Source: Isoptericola dokdonensis DS-3
Lineage (GTDB): Bacteria; Actinomycetota; Actinomycetes; Actinomycetales; Cellulomonadaceae
Length of the DNA stretch: 64,000 bases
Direction: 5' to 3'
Assembly: GCF_001636295.1 (NCBI RefSeq)
Contig: NZ_CP014209.1
Coordinates: forward strand, 3,348,001-3,412,000
Part shown: in pieces, positions 8,076 to 16,854 of the stretch
Position numbering within the stretch: position 1 is the first letter of the stretch
Layout of the letters: every line of letters starts with the position of its first letter
The notes under the pieces: generated by a model
Told to the model about the DNA's origin: nothing
Databases searched by the model: none
Seen by the model: only the letters and a program-made list of their open reading frames with translations
Program-made: the position numbers and the translations under genes

Positions 8076-9203
8076 TCAGCCGAGGTGCTCGACGACGTGG
8101 TCGACGCACGCGGTGAGCGCGGCGACGTCGTCCGGCTCCACGGACGGGAACATCCCCACGCGCAGCTGGTTGCGGCCGAGCTTGCGGTACGGGAAGGCGT
8201 CGAGCACGCCGGCGTCGCGCAGGCGCCGCACGACCGCGTCGGCGTCCAGGGCGTCGTCGAGGTCGATCGTCCCGACGACGGTGGACCGCTCGGCGGGGTC
8301 GGTGACGAAGGGCGTCGCCCACTCGCGGGCCTCGGCCCACCCGTACAGCAGCTCGGCCGACCGCCGGCTCCGGGCGACGGACCAGTCGAGCCCGCCCTGG
8401 CCGAGCAGCCACTCGACCTGGTCGGCCAGCATGACGAGGGTCGCCACGGCGGGCGTGTTGAGGGTCTGGTACTGGCGGGAGTTGGCCGCGGCCGTGGTCA
8501 GGGACAGGAACTCCGGCACCCAGCGGTGGCCGCCGGACGCCTCGACCTCGGCGGCGCGCTCCAGCGCGGCGGGGGAGCACAGCGCGAGCCACAGACCGCC
8601 GTCGGCGCCGAAGACCTTCTGCGGGGCGAAGTAGTAGACGTCGGTCTCCCGCAGGTCCACGGGCAGCGCGCCCGCGCCCGAGGTGGCGTCGGTGAGGACG
8701 AGGGCGTCGCCCTGCGCCGGCCGGACCACGGGCGCCATCGCGCCGGTGGACGTCTCGTTGTGGGGCGTGGCGTAGACGTCGACGTCGTCGGACGGCGTCA
8801 GCCGGGCGACCCCGCCGGGGGCGACCTCGACGACCTCGGGGTCCAGCAGGAAGGGGGCGCGCCGGGTGGCGGCGGCGAACTTGCCGCCGAACTCGCCGAA
8901 GACGGCGTGCTGCGCGCGGCGGCGCACGAGGGACGCGGTGGCGACCTCCCAGAACGCCGTCGACCCGCCGTTGCCGAGCACCACCTCGTAGCCGTCGGGC
9001 AGGTCGAAGAGCTCGGCGAGGCCCGTGCGCACGCGCCGCACGACGTCCTTGACCGGTGCCTGCCGGTGCGACGTGCCGAGCACCGGGCGGGCCGGGTCGC
9101 CCGCGGCGACGAGCGCGTCGACCTGACCGACCCGGACCTTGGACGGGCCGGAGCCGAACCGGCCGTCCGAGGGCAGCAGCGACGCGGGGATGTGCAGGGT
9201 CAT
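8076..9203 (-). CDS. serC: Phosphoserine aminotransferase (actinobacterial type)
   Basis: A 375-residue fold-type I PLP enzyme, the usual length for the mycobacterial-type SerC. It has the N-terminal FGSGPSKVRVGQ, SHRQAPVK, the nucleotide-like GNGGSTAFWEVA loop and the lysine region DVYYFAPQKVFGADGG, with K as Schiff-base lysine. It converts 3-phosphohydroxypyruvate and glutamate to phosphoserine in serine biosynthesis. The start MTLHIPASLLPSDGRFGSGP was chosen because family members begin there; longer in-frame starts would run into the ideR promoter region. Divergent from ideR with a 106-nt gap. Confidence 0.95.
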   Translation of the reverse strand: MTLHIPASLLPSDGRFGSGPSKVRVGQVDALVAAGDPARPVLGTSHRQAPVKDVVRRVRTGLAELFDLPDGYEVVLGNGGSTAFWEVATASLVRRRAQHAVFGEFGGKFAAATRRAPFLLDPEVVEVAPGGVARLTPSDDVDVYATPHNETSTGAMAPVVRPAQGDALVLTDATSGAGALPVDLRETDVYYFAPQKVFGADGGLWLALCSPAALERAAEVEASGGHRWVPEFLSLTTAAANSRQYQTLNTPAVATLVMLADQVEWLLGQGGLDWSVARSRRSAELLYGWAEAREWATPFVTDPAERSTVVGTIDLDDALDADAVVRRLRDAGVLDAFPYRKLGRNQLRVGMFPSVEPDDVAALTACVDHVVEHLG

Positions 9204-9309
9204 GTCGGCTCCGGGGCTCGCGGTGTGTGGCCAGCGCCGCCCGCTGCCGGGCACGGCGAGCAGGGCGGGTGCGAATAGACTAGGCCCGGGCCTCAAGACG
9301 GGAGTGGAC

Positions 9310-10008
9310 GTGACCGACCTGATCGACACCACCGAGATGTATCTCAAGACGATCTACGAGCTCGGCGAGGAGGGCATCCCGCCGCTGCGCGCCCGGATCG
9401 CGGAGCGTCTCGGGCACTCGGGCCCGACCGTCTCCCAGACGGTCGCGCGCATGGAGCGCGACGGCCTCGTGATCGTCACGGGCGACCGCCACCTCGAGCT
9501 CACCGACGCGGGCCAGGCGAAGGCCACCCGCGTCATGCGCAAGCACCGTCTCGCGGAGCGGCTGCTGACGGACGTCATCAAGCTCGACTGGGAGCACGTC
9601 CACAACGAGGCGTGCCGCTGGGAGCACGTCATGAGCGACCTCGTGGAGCGTCGCCTCGTCACGCTCCTGGACCACCCGCACCACGACCCGTACGGCAACC
9701 CGATCCCCGGGCTGTCCGAGCTGGGGGAGCAGTACGAGGAGGTGCCGTTCCTGGACGGCGTCCAGTCGCTGCCGTCGTACCTGGCGAACCGGCCCGACGG
9801 CGGCACCATCGTGCTGCAGCGCATCGCCGAGCCCGTCCAGGTCGACGACGAGTTCCTCGCCCGGCTGGCGGGCGTCGGGCTGCTGCCCGGCGTGCGGATC
9901 ACCGCGCAGCGCTCCGGCGACGACTACGTGGTGCAGGCCGTGGAGGGCGACGAGGCCCTCGAGCTGCCCGACGACCTGGCGAAGCACCTCTTCGTCGCCC
10001 GGGCCTGA
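9310..10008 (+). CDS. ideR: Iron-dependent repressor of the DtxR/IdeR family
   Basis: A 232-residue metal-dependent repressor: winged helix (residues 1-70, HSGPTVSQTVARMERDGL is the recognition region), dimer/metal domain (71-140) and a C-terminal SH3-like FeoA domain (~150-232). With the GTG at 9310 as start, the metal ligands fall at the classical DtxR positions: M10, C102, E105, H106 (site 2) and H79, E83, H98 (site 1). This numbering match and the GGGAG at 9299-9303 decide the start over an in-frame GTG at 9304. It represses iron uptake genes when Fe(II) is bound. A TAGACT -10-like box lies at about 9276. Confidence 0.95.
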   Translation: MTDLIDTTEMYLKTIYELGEEGIPPLRARIAERLGHSGPTVSQTVARMERDGLVIVTGDRHLELTDAGQAKATRVMRKHRLAERLLTDVIKLDWEHVHNEACRWEHVMSDLVERRLVTLLDHPHHDPYGNPIPGLSELGEQYEEVPFLDGVQSLPSYLANRPDGGTIVLQRIAEPVQVDDEFLARLAGVGLLPGVRITAQRSGDDYVVQAVEGDEALELPDDLAKHLFVARA

Positions 10009-10124
10009 ACGCCCCGGTCGGCCGGGGACGGACCCGGTCGAACCGGGCGTGACCGGAACGTGACATCGCTGGCCGGTTCCGGTACGGTCGGACTCGCTCG
10101 CCCGGGGTGTCCTGGGCGGGTGCC

Positions 10125-10303
10125 GGGTCGGACGCCGAGTCCTGCCACCGTCCCGGTTCCCACGGACGACCGTATGGCAGGAGCGGGGGACCCATTCCGG
10201 GCATCGGAGACGGTGTCCTCGGGGTGAAGCCGGTCAGGGCGCGAGTCCTGGACGGCCGGGTGATTTCTCCCACCCGAACCCGACAGCTGACCTCGTAGGC
10301 GAC
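10125..10303 (+). promoter_or_regulatory. Cyclic di-AMP (ydaO/yuaA) riboswitch 1
   Basis: The leader of the first NlpC/P60 gene carries the ydaO hallmarks in order: GACGCCGAGTCCTGCC (10131-10146) pairing with GGCAGGAGCGGGGGACCCA (from 10177), GGGGTGAAGCCGGTCAGGGC (10221-10240), and the 3' block CCCGAACCCGACAGCT then GACCTCGTAGGCGACC (10272-10303). This class binds c-di-AMP and usually switches off cell-wall hydrolase and osmolyte genes in actinobacteria. It ends 15 nt before the start codon. Confidence 0.92.
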
Positions 10304-10317
10304 CGGAGAGGTAGACC

Positions 10318-11100
10318 ATGACTGCTCGCACCACGAGTGGCAAGCATCGTGCCGCACGCCGTCCGCTGATGGCCGCGCCGACCGCCGCTGCCGCCGGCCG
10401 CCGTGCCGCCGTCGTGGCCACCGCCGGTGGCCTCCTGATCTCGACCATCGGTGGCGCCACCGCTGCGCACGCCGCGCCGGTCGACGCGGACGCCGCGAAG
10501 AAGCTCAGCACCGTCGACCTGGGTGCGCTGACCGACCAGGCCCGCCAGGCCCTGGAGTCCGCGCCGGTCGTGACGGTCGCCGCCGAGGCGAAGATCGACG
10601 TCGAGAAGGTCACGCCGAAGGTCGTCAAGAAGGTCGAGATCAAGGCCGCTCCGGAGCCGGAGCCCGTCGTCGAGCGCACCGTGGCGCCGTCGCGGTCCTC
10701 CGAGCGCACCGACCTCTCGGCGTCCACCGAGGCGCCGGCGGAGACCTCCTCGGCCCCGGCGTCCGCCGTCGGGTCGTCCGTCATCTCCGTCGCGTCGCGC
10801 TACGTGGGCGTCCCGTACGTGTCGGGCGGCTCCACCCCGTCGGGCTTCGACTGCTCCGGCTTCACGCAGTACGTCTTCGCGCAGGTCGGCGTCTCGCTCC
10901 CGCGGTCGTCCTCGGACCAGCGCTACGCCGGCACGGTCGTGTCCCGCGCCGACGCCCAGCCGGGCGACCTCATCTGGACGCCGGGCCACATCGCGATCTA
11001 CGCGGGCGGCAACACGCAGATCGACGCCCCCCGCCCGGGCAAGACGATCCAGTTCCGCAGCATCTGGCAGTCCAACCCGACGTTCATCCGCGTCGGCTGA
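10318..11100 (+). CDS. Secreted NlpC/P60 peptidoglycan endopeptidase (copy 1)
   Basis: A 260-residue exported protein. Residues 1-52 are a long basic signal peptide ending AHAA. Residues ~53-150 are a Ser/Pro/Glu-rich linker. Residues ~155-260 are the NlpC/P60 domain with catalytic Cys179 in SGFDCSGF, the histidine in TPGHIAIYAGG and PGDLIW. It cleaves D-gamma-glutamyl-diaminopimelate bonds in peptidoglycan (family knowledge). It sits directly behind a c-di-AMP riboswitch. A GGAGAGG precedes the ATG. It is the first of a tandem pair; residues ~35-130 are almost identical to the neighbour while the catalytic domains have diverged. Confidence 0.93.
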   Translation: MTARTTSGKHRAARRPLMAAPTAAAAGRRAAVVATAGGLLISTIGGATAAHAAPVDADAAKKLSTVDLGALTDQARQALESAPVVTVAAEAKIDVEKVTPKVVKKVEIKAAPEPEPVVERTVAPSRSSERTDLSASTEAPAETSSAPASAVGSSVISVASRYVGVPYVSGGSTPSGFDCSGFTQYVFAQVGVSLPRSSSDQRYAGTVVSRADAQPGDLIWTPGHIAIYAGGNTQIDAPRPGKTIQFRSIWQSNPTFIRVG

Positions 11101-11120
11101 GTCGGCCAGCTCCGCTCGCC

Positions 11121-11158
11121 GAAGGGCCCGGTCCGCACCCGTGCGGACCGGGCCCTTC
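11121..11158 (+). terminator. Intrinsic-type terminator after NlpC/P60 copy 1
   Basis: Perfect 18-bp arms (11121-11138 and 11141-11158, beginning GAAGGGCCCGGTCCGCAC) with a CC loop, 20 nt after the stop. No T-tract follows, as is common in GC-rich actinobacteria. It separates copy 1 from riboswitch 2. Confidence 0.8.
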
Positions 11159-11349
11159 ACCGTCCCTCCGGGCGCGGCGTGGACGCCGCTCCGGGCGCGC
11201 CGCGACGCCTCGTCGGCCGTGCCGCAGAGGCCGCGCACCGGCCGGATCCAGGGCCCGGGAGATCGTCGGTCACGAAGCCGTGATCGAAACGTGACATCGG
11301 GTCGCCGATCGGATACCGTTCATCCGTCGGTGGAGCACTCCTCCGACTC

Positions 11350-11524
11350 TCGACCGGACGCCGAGTCCTGCCACCGGTCGGGGAGACGGAACCCATGGCA
11401 GGAGCGGGGGACCCAATTCTGGGCATCGGAGACGGTGTCCTCGGGGTGAAGCCGGTCAGGGCGCGAGCCCTGGACGGCCGGGTGATTTCTCCCACCCGAA
11501 CCCGACAGCTGACCTCGTAGGCGA
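11350..11524 (+). promoter_or_regulatory. Cyclic di-AMP (ydaO/yuaA) riboswitch 2
   Basis: A second ydaO riboswitch. GGACGCCGAGTCCTGCCACC (11356-11375), ATGGCAGGAGCGGGGGACCC (from 11395), GGGGTGAAGCCGGTCAGGGC (11443-11462) and CCCGAACCCGACAGCT...CCTCGTAGGCG match riboswitch 1. The long stretch from the central block to the 3' end is nearly identical to riboswitch 1, whereas the outer stem-loop differs. So the leader was duplicated with the gene. Confidence 0.92.
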
Positions 11525-11540
11525 CGGGAGAGGAAAACTG

Positions 11541-12353
11541 TTGAACGCACGCACCACCACGCGCGGACGGCACCGCGCCGCACGCCGGCCCCTCATGGCT
11601 GCTCCTGCCGGTGCCGCCGGTCGACGGGTCGCCGTCGCCGCCGCTGCCGGTGGCCTCCTGGTCTCGACCATCGGTGGCGCCACCGCTGCGCACGCCGCCC
11701 CGGTCGACGCGGACGCCGCGAAGAAGCTCAGCACCGTCGACCTGGGTGCGCTGACCGACCAGGCCCGCCAGGCCCTGGAGTCCGCGCCGGTCGTGACGGT
11801 CGCCGCCGAGGCGAAGATCGACGTCGAGAAGGTCACGCCGAAGGCCGTCAAGAAGGTTGAGATCAAGGCCGCCCCGGAGCCGGAGCCCGTCATCGAGCGC
11901 ACCGTGGCCCCGTCGCGGTCGTCCGAGCGCACCGACATCTCCTCGTCCTCGTCCACCGCGACCGAGACCGAGTCCGAGACCTCGACGCCCGTCGCCTCCA
12001 ACGGCTCGCGGGGCTCGCAGGCCGTCTCCATCGCCGCGCGGTATATCGGCGTCCCGTACGTCGTCGGCGGCTCCTCGCCGTCCGGCTTCGACTGCTCGGG
12101 TCTGGTCACCTACGTGTACGCCCAGCTCGGCGTCTCGCTGCCGCACTCGTCCAGCGCGATCCGCAGCGCGAGCAACGTGTCCGTGGTCTCGCAGTCCGAG
12201 GCCCAGCCGGGCGACCTCATCTGGTCCCCGGGCCACATCTCGATCTACGCCGGCGGCGGCCAGCAGGTCGAGGCCACCCGCCCCGGTGGTTGGACCGTCC
12301 GCCAGTCCAGCCTCTGGCAGTCCAGCCCGGTCTTCCTCCGCGTCGTCGGCTGA
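11541..12353 (+). CDS. Secreted NlpC/P60 peptidoglycan endopeptidase (copy 2)
   Basis: A 270-residue paralogue of the preceding gene, starting at TTG (MNARTTTRGRHRAARRPLM aligns with copy 1; GGGAGAGG lies upstream). It has a signal peptide to about residue 52, a Ser/Thr/Glu-rich linker, and an NlpC/P60 domain with the catalytic Cys in SGFDCSGL (~187) and His in SPGHISIYAGG. The region from GGLL(V)STIGGATAAHAAPVDADAAKK to the linker is nearly residue-for-residue the same as copy 1. The catalytic domains differ at many positions, so substrate preference may differ. Under the second c-di-AMP riboswitch. Confidence 0.93.
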   Translation: MNARTTTRGRHRAARRPLMAAPAGAAGRRVAVAAAAGGLLVSTIGGATAAHAAPVDADAAKKLSTVDLGALTDQARQALESAPVVTVAAEAKIDVEKVTPKAVKKVEIKAAPEPEPVIERTVAPSRSSERTDISSSSSTATETESETSTPVASNGSRGSQAVSIAARYIGVPYVVGGSSPSGFDCSGLVTYVYAQLGVSLPHSSSAIRSASNVSVVSQSEAQPGDLIWSPGHISIYAGGGQQVEATRPGGWTVRQSSLWQSSPVFLRVVG

Positions 12354-12370
12354 CACCCCCGCGCACCGTC

Positions 12371-12406
12371 CGACGCCTCGGCACCTCGACAGGTGCCGAG
12401 GCGTCG
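12371..12406 (+). terminator. Intrinsic-type terminator after NlpC/P60 copy 2
   Basis: 16-bp arms (CGACGCCTCGGCACCT and its complement) around a 4-nt loop, 17 nt after the stop codon; followed by GTCGTGTC rather than a T-run. Confidence 0.8.
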
Positions 12407-12514
12407 TCGTGTCACACGCCCTCGGATGCTTTGCTACGCCTTTCGCCCTGCTTTCGCTACTCTTGAACCAGGCTGTATCGGACGTCGAGGTCCGGACACG
12501 ACGGGAGGCGCGAG

Positions 12515-13456
12515 ATGACACGTCCTGAGGTGGTTCTGGTCGGGGTGGACGGATCCCCGGCGAGCCTGCACGCCCTCGACTGGGCCGCGGCCTACGCGGA
12601 ACGCGTGGGCTGGGGCATCCACGTCGTGTGCAGCTACTCGCTCCCGTCCTTCACCGCCGCGTCCCTGGACGGCGGGTACGCCGCCCTCGACGACACGGCG
12701 ATCGCCGAGGGCGCCAAGGCCGTCCTCGCGGAGGCCGAGGCGCGGCTCGCGGGCCGCGGGCTGAACGTCCAGGGCAGCGTGGCGACCGGTGACGCCGCCG
12801 GCGTGCTGGTCGAGCTGTCCGCCGAGCACTGCCTGGCCGTCGTGGGCACGCGCGGCCGCGGCGGGTTCACCGAACGGCTGCTCGGCACCGTGTCCTCGGC
12901 GCTGCCGGCGCACGCCCACTGCCCGACCGTCGTCGTGCCCTACCGCGGCGGCGCCGACGACCCGGAGCGTCGCGACGGCGACGCCGTCCACGACGTGCAC
13001 CGCATCGTCGTGGGGGTGGACGGGTCGCCGTCCGCCGAGGTGGCGCTGCGCCACGCCGTCCAGCAGGCCGAGACGTGGGGCGCGGAGCTCGTCGCCGTCG
13101 CCGGGGTGCCGCTCGGCACGGGTGCCGGGATGCTGGCGTGGCTGCCGTCGCAGATCGACCACGAACAGGTGCTCGACGACGTCAAGGCCGGTCTGGACGT
13201 CATCGTCGACCGGGTCGAGTCCGAGCACCCCGGCCTCGTGATCAAGCGGCACGTCCTCGACGGTTCCGGGGCGGAGCTGCTCACCGAGTTCTCCACGGCG
13301 GCCGACCTGGTCGTCGTCGGCTCCCGCGGCCGGGGCGGATTCCGCGGGCTGCTGCTGGGCTCGACCAGCCAGGCCGTGCTGCACCACTCCAAGTGCCCGG
13401 TGCTCGTCGTGACCCGGCGGTGCGACAAGGAGCTCCAGGCCGAGTCCGCCGCCTGA
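12515..13456 (+). CDS. Universal stress protein with two UspA domains
   Basis: A 313-residue cytoplasmic protein made of two UspA repeats (residues ~4-146 and ~166-302). Each starts VVLVGVDGSPAS/IVVGVDGSPSA and ends with the ATP-binding G-2x-G-9x-G(S/T) signature: VVGTRGRGGFTERLLGTVSSAL and VVGSRGRGGFRGLLLGSTSQAV. Both keep the glycines and serines, so both probably bind ATP. Two-domain USPs are common in actinobacteria under starvation or hypoxia control. The ATG is preceded by GGGAGG. Stand-alone gene closed by a bidirectional terminator. Confidence 0.93.
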   Translation: MTRPEVVLVGVDGSPASLHALDWAAAYAERVGWGIHVVCSYSLPSFTAASLDGGYAALDDTAIAEGAKAVLAEAEARLAGRGLNVQGSVATGDAAGVLVELSAEHCLAVVGTRGRGGFTERLLGTVSSALPAHAHCPTVVVPYRGGADDPERRDGDAVHDVHRIVVGVDGSPSAEVALRHAVQQAETWGAELVAVAGVPLGTGAGMLAWLPSQIDHEQVLDDVKAGLDVIVDRVESEHPGLVIKRHVLDGSGAELLTEFSTAADLVVVGSRGRGGFRGLLLGSTSQAVLHHSKCPVLVVTRRCDKELQAESAA

Positions 13457-13464
13457 CCCGGTAT

Positions 13465-13506
13465 GACGCGACGGCCCCGGCGAGAGCTCGCCGGGGCCGT
13501 CGCGTC
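13465..13506. terminator. Bidirectional terminator between uspA-type gene and ABC exporter
   Basis: Perfect 20-bp arms (start GACGCGACGGCCCCGGCGAG) around an AG loop, between two convergent genes with stops at 13456 and 13520. It can serve both strands. Confidence 0.8.
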
Positions 13507-13519
13507 GTCGCGGGTGCGG

Positions 13520-14344
13520 TCAGTGCTTGGTGCGGTACAGGTGCATGGTGATCGGCGCGAAGACCGCGGTCATCACCACGGCGGAGACCAGCACGGTGAC
13601 GACCTCGCCGGTGTCGGGGACGCCCGCCATGAGGCCACGGACCGCGGTGACGACGTGGGTGACCGGGTTGAGCTCGACGAACCGCTGCAGGCCGGACGGC
13701 ATGGTGGCCGGGTCCACGAAGATGTTCGACGCGAACGTGAGCGGCATGAGCACCATCATCGACACGCCCATGACGGCGTTCGGGGTCCGGAGCAGCAGCC
13801 CGAGGATCGTGAAGATCCAGCTCAGCGCGAAGGCGAAGACCAGCAGCAGCGCGACCCCGGCGACGACGCCGACGAACCCGCCCTCGGGCCGGAACCCGAG
13901 GATCAGCCCGAGCCCGATGCACATGATCGACGCGATCGTGTACCGCACGGTGTCCCCGAGCAGCGCCCCGACGATCGGTGCCGGCCGCCAGATCGGCAGG
14001 GAGCGGAACCGGTCGAACACGCCCTTGGTGATGTCCGTGTTGAGCGTGTAGCCGGTGTACACGGTGACGATGACGATGGTCTGCACCAGGATGCCGGGCA
14101 GCAGGAACTGGATGTACGTCTGCGTGGACCCGGCCAGCGCCCCGCCGAACAGGTAGGTGAACATCAGCGTGAAGATGACGGGCGAGACGAGCACGTCGAA
14201 GAGCTGCTCGGGCACGTGCTTGATCTTCAGCAGGGCGCGCCACGCGAACGTCAGCGAGCAGGACACGGCGCTGGGCCGCGTCGGGTGGGACTCCAGGGCG
14301 ACGGCCTCGCGCAGCGTGGTCGTGCTGATGTCGACGGCGGTCAT
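13520..14344 (-). CDS. ABC-2 type permease (DrrB-like)
   Basis: A 274-residue permease with six membrane helices of the ABC2_membrane family. It has [22 protein letters not shown] and the conserved [14 protein letters not shown] loop, typical of daunorubicin-resistance DrrB proteins. It pairs with the ATPase encoded upstream, whose stop overlaps its ATG (ATGA at 14341-14344). Together they probably export a hydrophobic compound or lipid; the substrate is unknown. Confidence 0.87.
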   Translation of the reverse strand: MTAVDISTTTLREAVALESHPTRPSAVSCSLTFAWRALLKIKHVPEQLFDVLVSPVIFTLMFTYLFGGALAGSTQTYIQFLLPGILVQTIVIVTVYTGYTLNTDITKGVFDRFRSLPIWRPAPIVGALLGDTVRYTIASIMCIGLGLILGFRPEGGFVGVVAGVALLLVFAFALSWIFTILGLLLRTPNAVMGVSMMVLMPLTFASNIFVDPATMPSGLQRFVELNPVTHVVTAVRGLMAGVPDTGEVVTVLVSAVVMTAVFAPITMHLYRTKH

Positions 14345-15366
14345 CGGGACACCTCCTCGGCGACGGCGGGCTCGGCGTCCGGCTCGTCGGTGGGCAGGGG
14401 CTTGCCGGTCAGGGTGAGGAACACCTCGTCGAGGCTCGGCTGTCCGAGGGAGAACTCGGGCACGGCGATCCCTGCGTCGCCGAGGGCGGGCAGGACCTGG
14501 GCGACGAGGTGCGCGCCGTCGTCGGGCACGCGGGCGCTCAGCGCGTAGGGGTCGGTGGGGATCGCCGGCTCGGTGCCGAGGGTGCGGCGGACGATCTCGG
14601 CGGCCTCGGCGCGGCGTGCGGAGTCGGCGAGCCGCAGGTCGACCGAGCCCTCCCCGACGGAGCGCTTGAGCTCGCTCGGCGTGCCCTGGGCGATGAGCCG
14701 TCCGGAGTCGATGACGCCGATGCGGTCGGCGAGCTGGTCGGCCTCCTCCAGGTACTGCGTGGTGAGCAGCACGGTGGCGCCGTCGTCGACGAGCACCCGC
14801 ACGATGTCCCAGACCTGGTTGCGGGAGCGGGGGTCGAGGCCGGTGGTGGGTTCGTCGAGGAACAGCACCCGCGGCGACAGCACGAGGGACGCCGCGAGGT
14901 CGATGCGGCGCCGCATGCCGCCGGAGTACGTCTTGACCTGACGGCCCCCCGCATCGGTGAGGCTGAACGCCTCGAGCAGGTCGGCCACGCGGGACTTCGC
15001 GGCGGGACCGCGGAAGCCGTAGAGCCGGGCCAGCATCAGCAGGTTCTCCGTGCCGGTGAGGTCCTCGTCCACCGACGCGTACTGCCCGGTGAGGCCGACG
15101 GCCCCACGGACGGCGTCGGCCTCCGCGACGACGTCGTGGCCCAGCACGCGCGCGGATCCGGCGTCGGCGCGCAGCAGGGTCGCGAGGATCCGCACGACCG
15201 TGGTCTTGCCGGCGCCGTTGGGCCCGAGCAGGCCGAAGACGCTGCCGGCGGGGACGGCCAGGTCGACGCCGTCGACGGCCTTGGTGGTCTTCTTGCCGGA
15301 GGTGAAGTGCTTGACGAGGCCCGTGGCCTCGACGGCGAGGGGCGGTGCGTCCGAAGCGTCGCTCAT
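14341..15366 (-). CDS. ABC exporter ATP-binding protein (DrrA-like)
   Basis: A 341-residue ATPase. Walker [10 protein letters not shown] (residues ~41-49), signature [12 protein letters not shown], Walker [13 protein letters not shown] and the H-loop region TTQYLEEAD are all intact. The C-terminal ~100 residues ([12 protein letters not shown]...[20 protein letters not shown]) are the DrrA-type extension needed for pairing with DrrB permeases. It powers export by the downstream permease. The first gene of the two-gene operon. Confidence 0.92.
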   Translation of the reverse strand: MSDASDAPPLAVEATGLVKHFTSGKKTTKAVDGVDLAVPAGSVFGLLGPNGAGKTTVVRILATLLRADAGSARVLGHDVVAEADAVRGAVGLTGQYASVDEDLTGTENLLMLARLYGFRGPAAKSRVADLLEAFSLTDAGGRQVKTYSGGMRRRIDLAASLVLSPRVLFLDEPTTGLDPRSRNQVWDIVRVLVDDGATVLLTTQYLEEADQLADRIGVIDSGRLIAQGTPSELKRSVGEGSVDLRLADSARRAEAAEIVRRTLGTEPAIPTDPYALSARVPDDGAHLVAQVLPALGDAGIAVPEFSLGQPSLDEVFLTLTGKPLPTDEPDAEPAVAEEVSR

Positions 15367-15427
15367 GGGGTTCTCCTCGGTGGTGTCCTTCCAAACTAGA
15401 ACCTAGGACGAACCACCGACAGGGTTT

Positions 15428-15817
15428 TCATCGGTCCCGCAGCACCGCACGCACGAGGTCGAGGATCGCCGCGTCGTCCAGGCCGTCGCCGCGGGCCTGC
15501 TCGACGAACGACCGGGCGGACCGCACCAGCCCGCCGCTGCCAGCTCCCGTGCCGCCCTGACCTGCGCGGAGAGCGGCGTCGGCGGCGACGACGGTCCCGG
15601 TGCGGCGACGCGAGACGACGACCCCCGACTGCTCCAGCTCGCGGTAGGCGCGCTGCACGGTGCCGACGGCGATCCCCAGGTCGTGCGCGAGGGTGCGTGA
15701 CGCCGGGAGGCGGTCCCCGGGGGCCAGGTCACCGACGGAGACGAGCCCGGCGACCTGGCTGCGGATCTGCTCGTACGCGGGGGTGGGGGAGGCCAGGTCG
15801 ACCCGGATCCCGGTCAT
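15428..15817 (-). CDS. GntR-family (YtrA-type) transcriptional regulator
   Basis: A short 129-residue GntR protein with only a winged helix (residues ~5-75: TPAYEQIRSQVAGLVSVGDL, LPASRTLAHDLGIAVGTVQRAYRELEQ) and a small helical tail, as in the YtrA subfamily that controls ABC transporter or membrane-protein genes. It overlaps the upstream membrane-protein gene by 4 nt (ATGA) so the two are co-transcribed. Two palindromes before the operon (16776-16803) are likely its operator. It is adjacent to the DrrAB-like exporter, whose start is 62 nt beyond its stop on the same strand. Confidence 0.88.
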   Translation of the reverse strand: MTGIRVDLASPTPAYEQIRSQVAGLVSVGDLAPGDRLPASRTLAHDLGIAVGTVQRAYRELEQSGVVVSRRRTGTVVAADAALRAGQGGTGAGSGGLVRSARSFVEQARGDGLDDAAILDLVRAVLRDR

Positions 15818-16761
15818 CGGGCCGCCTGGGCCGGGGAGGTCAGTGTCGTGCGTCGCGTCGCGCCGATCGCGCTCGCGGCGACCGAGCCGACTCCCACGAC
15901 GAGCGCCAGGACGAGGGCGGCCGTACCGAGCCCGGTGAGCACCGGGTCGGTCACCGCCTGGGACAGGTCGCCCTCGGTGACGATCGTGGTGCTCGCGTTC
16001 CGGGCGGCCTGCCCGGCGACGGCCAGCACGAGGGCGGTGGCGCCGCCGACGCAGAGCTGGACGACGCCGAGGAGGCGGGTCGCCGACGTGCGGCGGAGGG
16101 CGTCGTCCTGCTCGTGGCCGAGCCCGTCGAGGGGGGCGCGGCGGGCGACGACGCGGAGCGCGACGACCAGGCACACCAGCGCGACGGCGAGGCCCGCGAG
16201 CATCGGCACCCCGTACGGCCACCCGGGGTAGGGGCCGGCGGCGCCCGACACGGTGCCGACGCCCGGTACGGGACGCTCGGGGGAGGCGACGGTGGTGCCG
16301 TCGCCCGCGGCGGTGACGCCGGTGACCACGAGGACGACGGCGAGCAGCGCCGACGTGGCCAGGAGGATGTCGATCCGCCGGCCGCAGAGACCACGGGTGG
16401 TCCGGCGGGTCAGGGTCGCCGTGCGGACCACCCCCTGCGGCCGGGGCCAGGTGAGCTCGCCCGCGACGCGGACGAGGCAGGCGACGGCGGCGACGGCGAA
16501 CGGCCCGGCGGCCATCAGCACGCCCGCCGCGGTGGGGGTCGGCAGGAACGACGAGGTCCAGGTGACCGGCAGGGCGAGCACGCCGACGGCGGTGAGGAGC
16601 GCGGCGAGCACGGTGGACAGGGTGATGAGGGTGTCGTGGCGGCGCGCGGCCCGGACGGCGGTGACGTCGTGACGCCCCGCCACCGCCAGGACGACCCCGG
16701 CGAGCAGCGCGGGGACGACGACGACCAGCCCGAGCAGCACGACGACGGCGAACAGGGCCAC
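15814..16761 (-). CDS. Polytopic membrane protein of unknown function, paired with GntR
   Basis: A 315-residue protein with about eight membrane segments starting MALFAVVVLLGLVVVV. It contains arginine-rich cytoplasmic loops (RAARRHDTL, TLTRRTTRGLCGRR) but no motif I recognise. It resembles the DUF1648-like or plain hydrophobic membrane partners often co-encoded with YtrA-type GntR regulators, but I cannot assign a family. First gene of the operon; the GntR gene overlaps its end. A palindromic operator region lies just upstream. Confidence 0.75.
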   Translation of the reverse strand: MALFAVVVLLGLVVVVPALLAGVVLAVAGRHDVTAVRAARRHDTLITLSTVLAALLTAVGVLALPVTWTSSFLPTPTAAGVLMAAGPFAVAAVACLVRVAGELTWPRPQGVVRTATLTRRTTRGLCGRRIDILLATSALLAVVLVVTGVTAAGDGTTVASPERPVPGVGTVSGAAGPYPGWPYGVPMLAGLAVALVCLVVALRVVARRAPLDGLGHEQDDALRRTSATRLLGVVQLCVGGATALVLAVAGQAARNASTTIVTEGDLSQAVTDPVLTGLGTAALVLALVVGVGSVAASAIGATRRTTLTSPAQAAR

Positions 16762-16775
16762 GGTTCCTCCGGTTC

Positions 16776-16803
16776 ATTGAGTCAATGAGTTGATGCAATC
16801 AAC
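16776..16803 (-). promoter_or_regulatory. Candidate GntR operator (two adjacent palindromes)
   Basis: ATTGAGTCAAT (16776-16786) and GTTGATGCAATCAAC (16789-16803) are both perfect palindromes around 1-nt and 3-nt centres, 15-42 nt upstream of the membrane protein start. They are AT-rich islands in GC-rich DNA. Position before an operon encoding a GntR protein suggests autoregulation. Confidence 0.6.
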
Positions 16804-16854
16804 CATAGCGGAGGGCGGGGACGCGCGACGACGGGACCGGGCTATCGTGACGCC

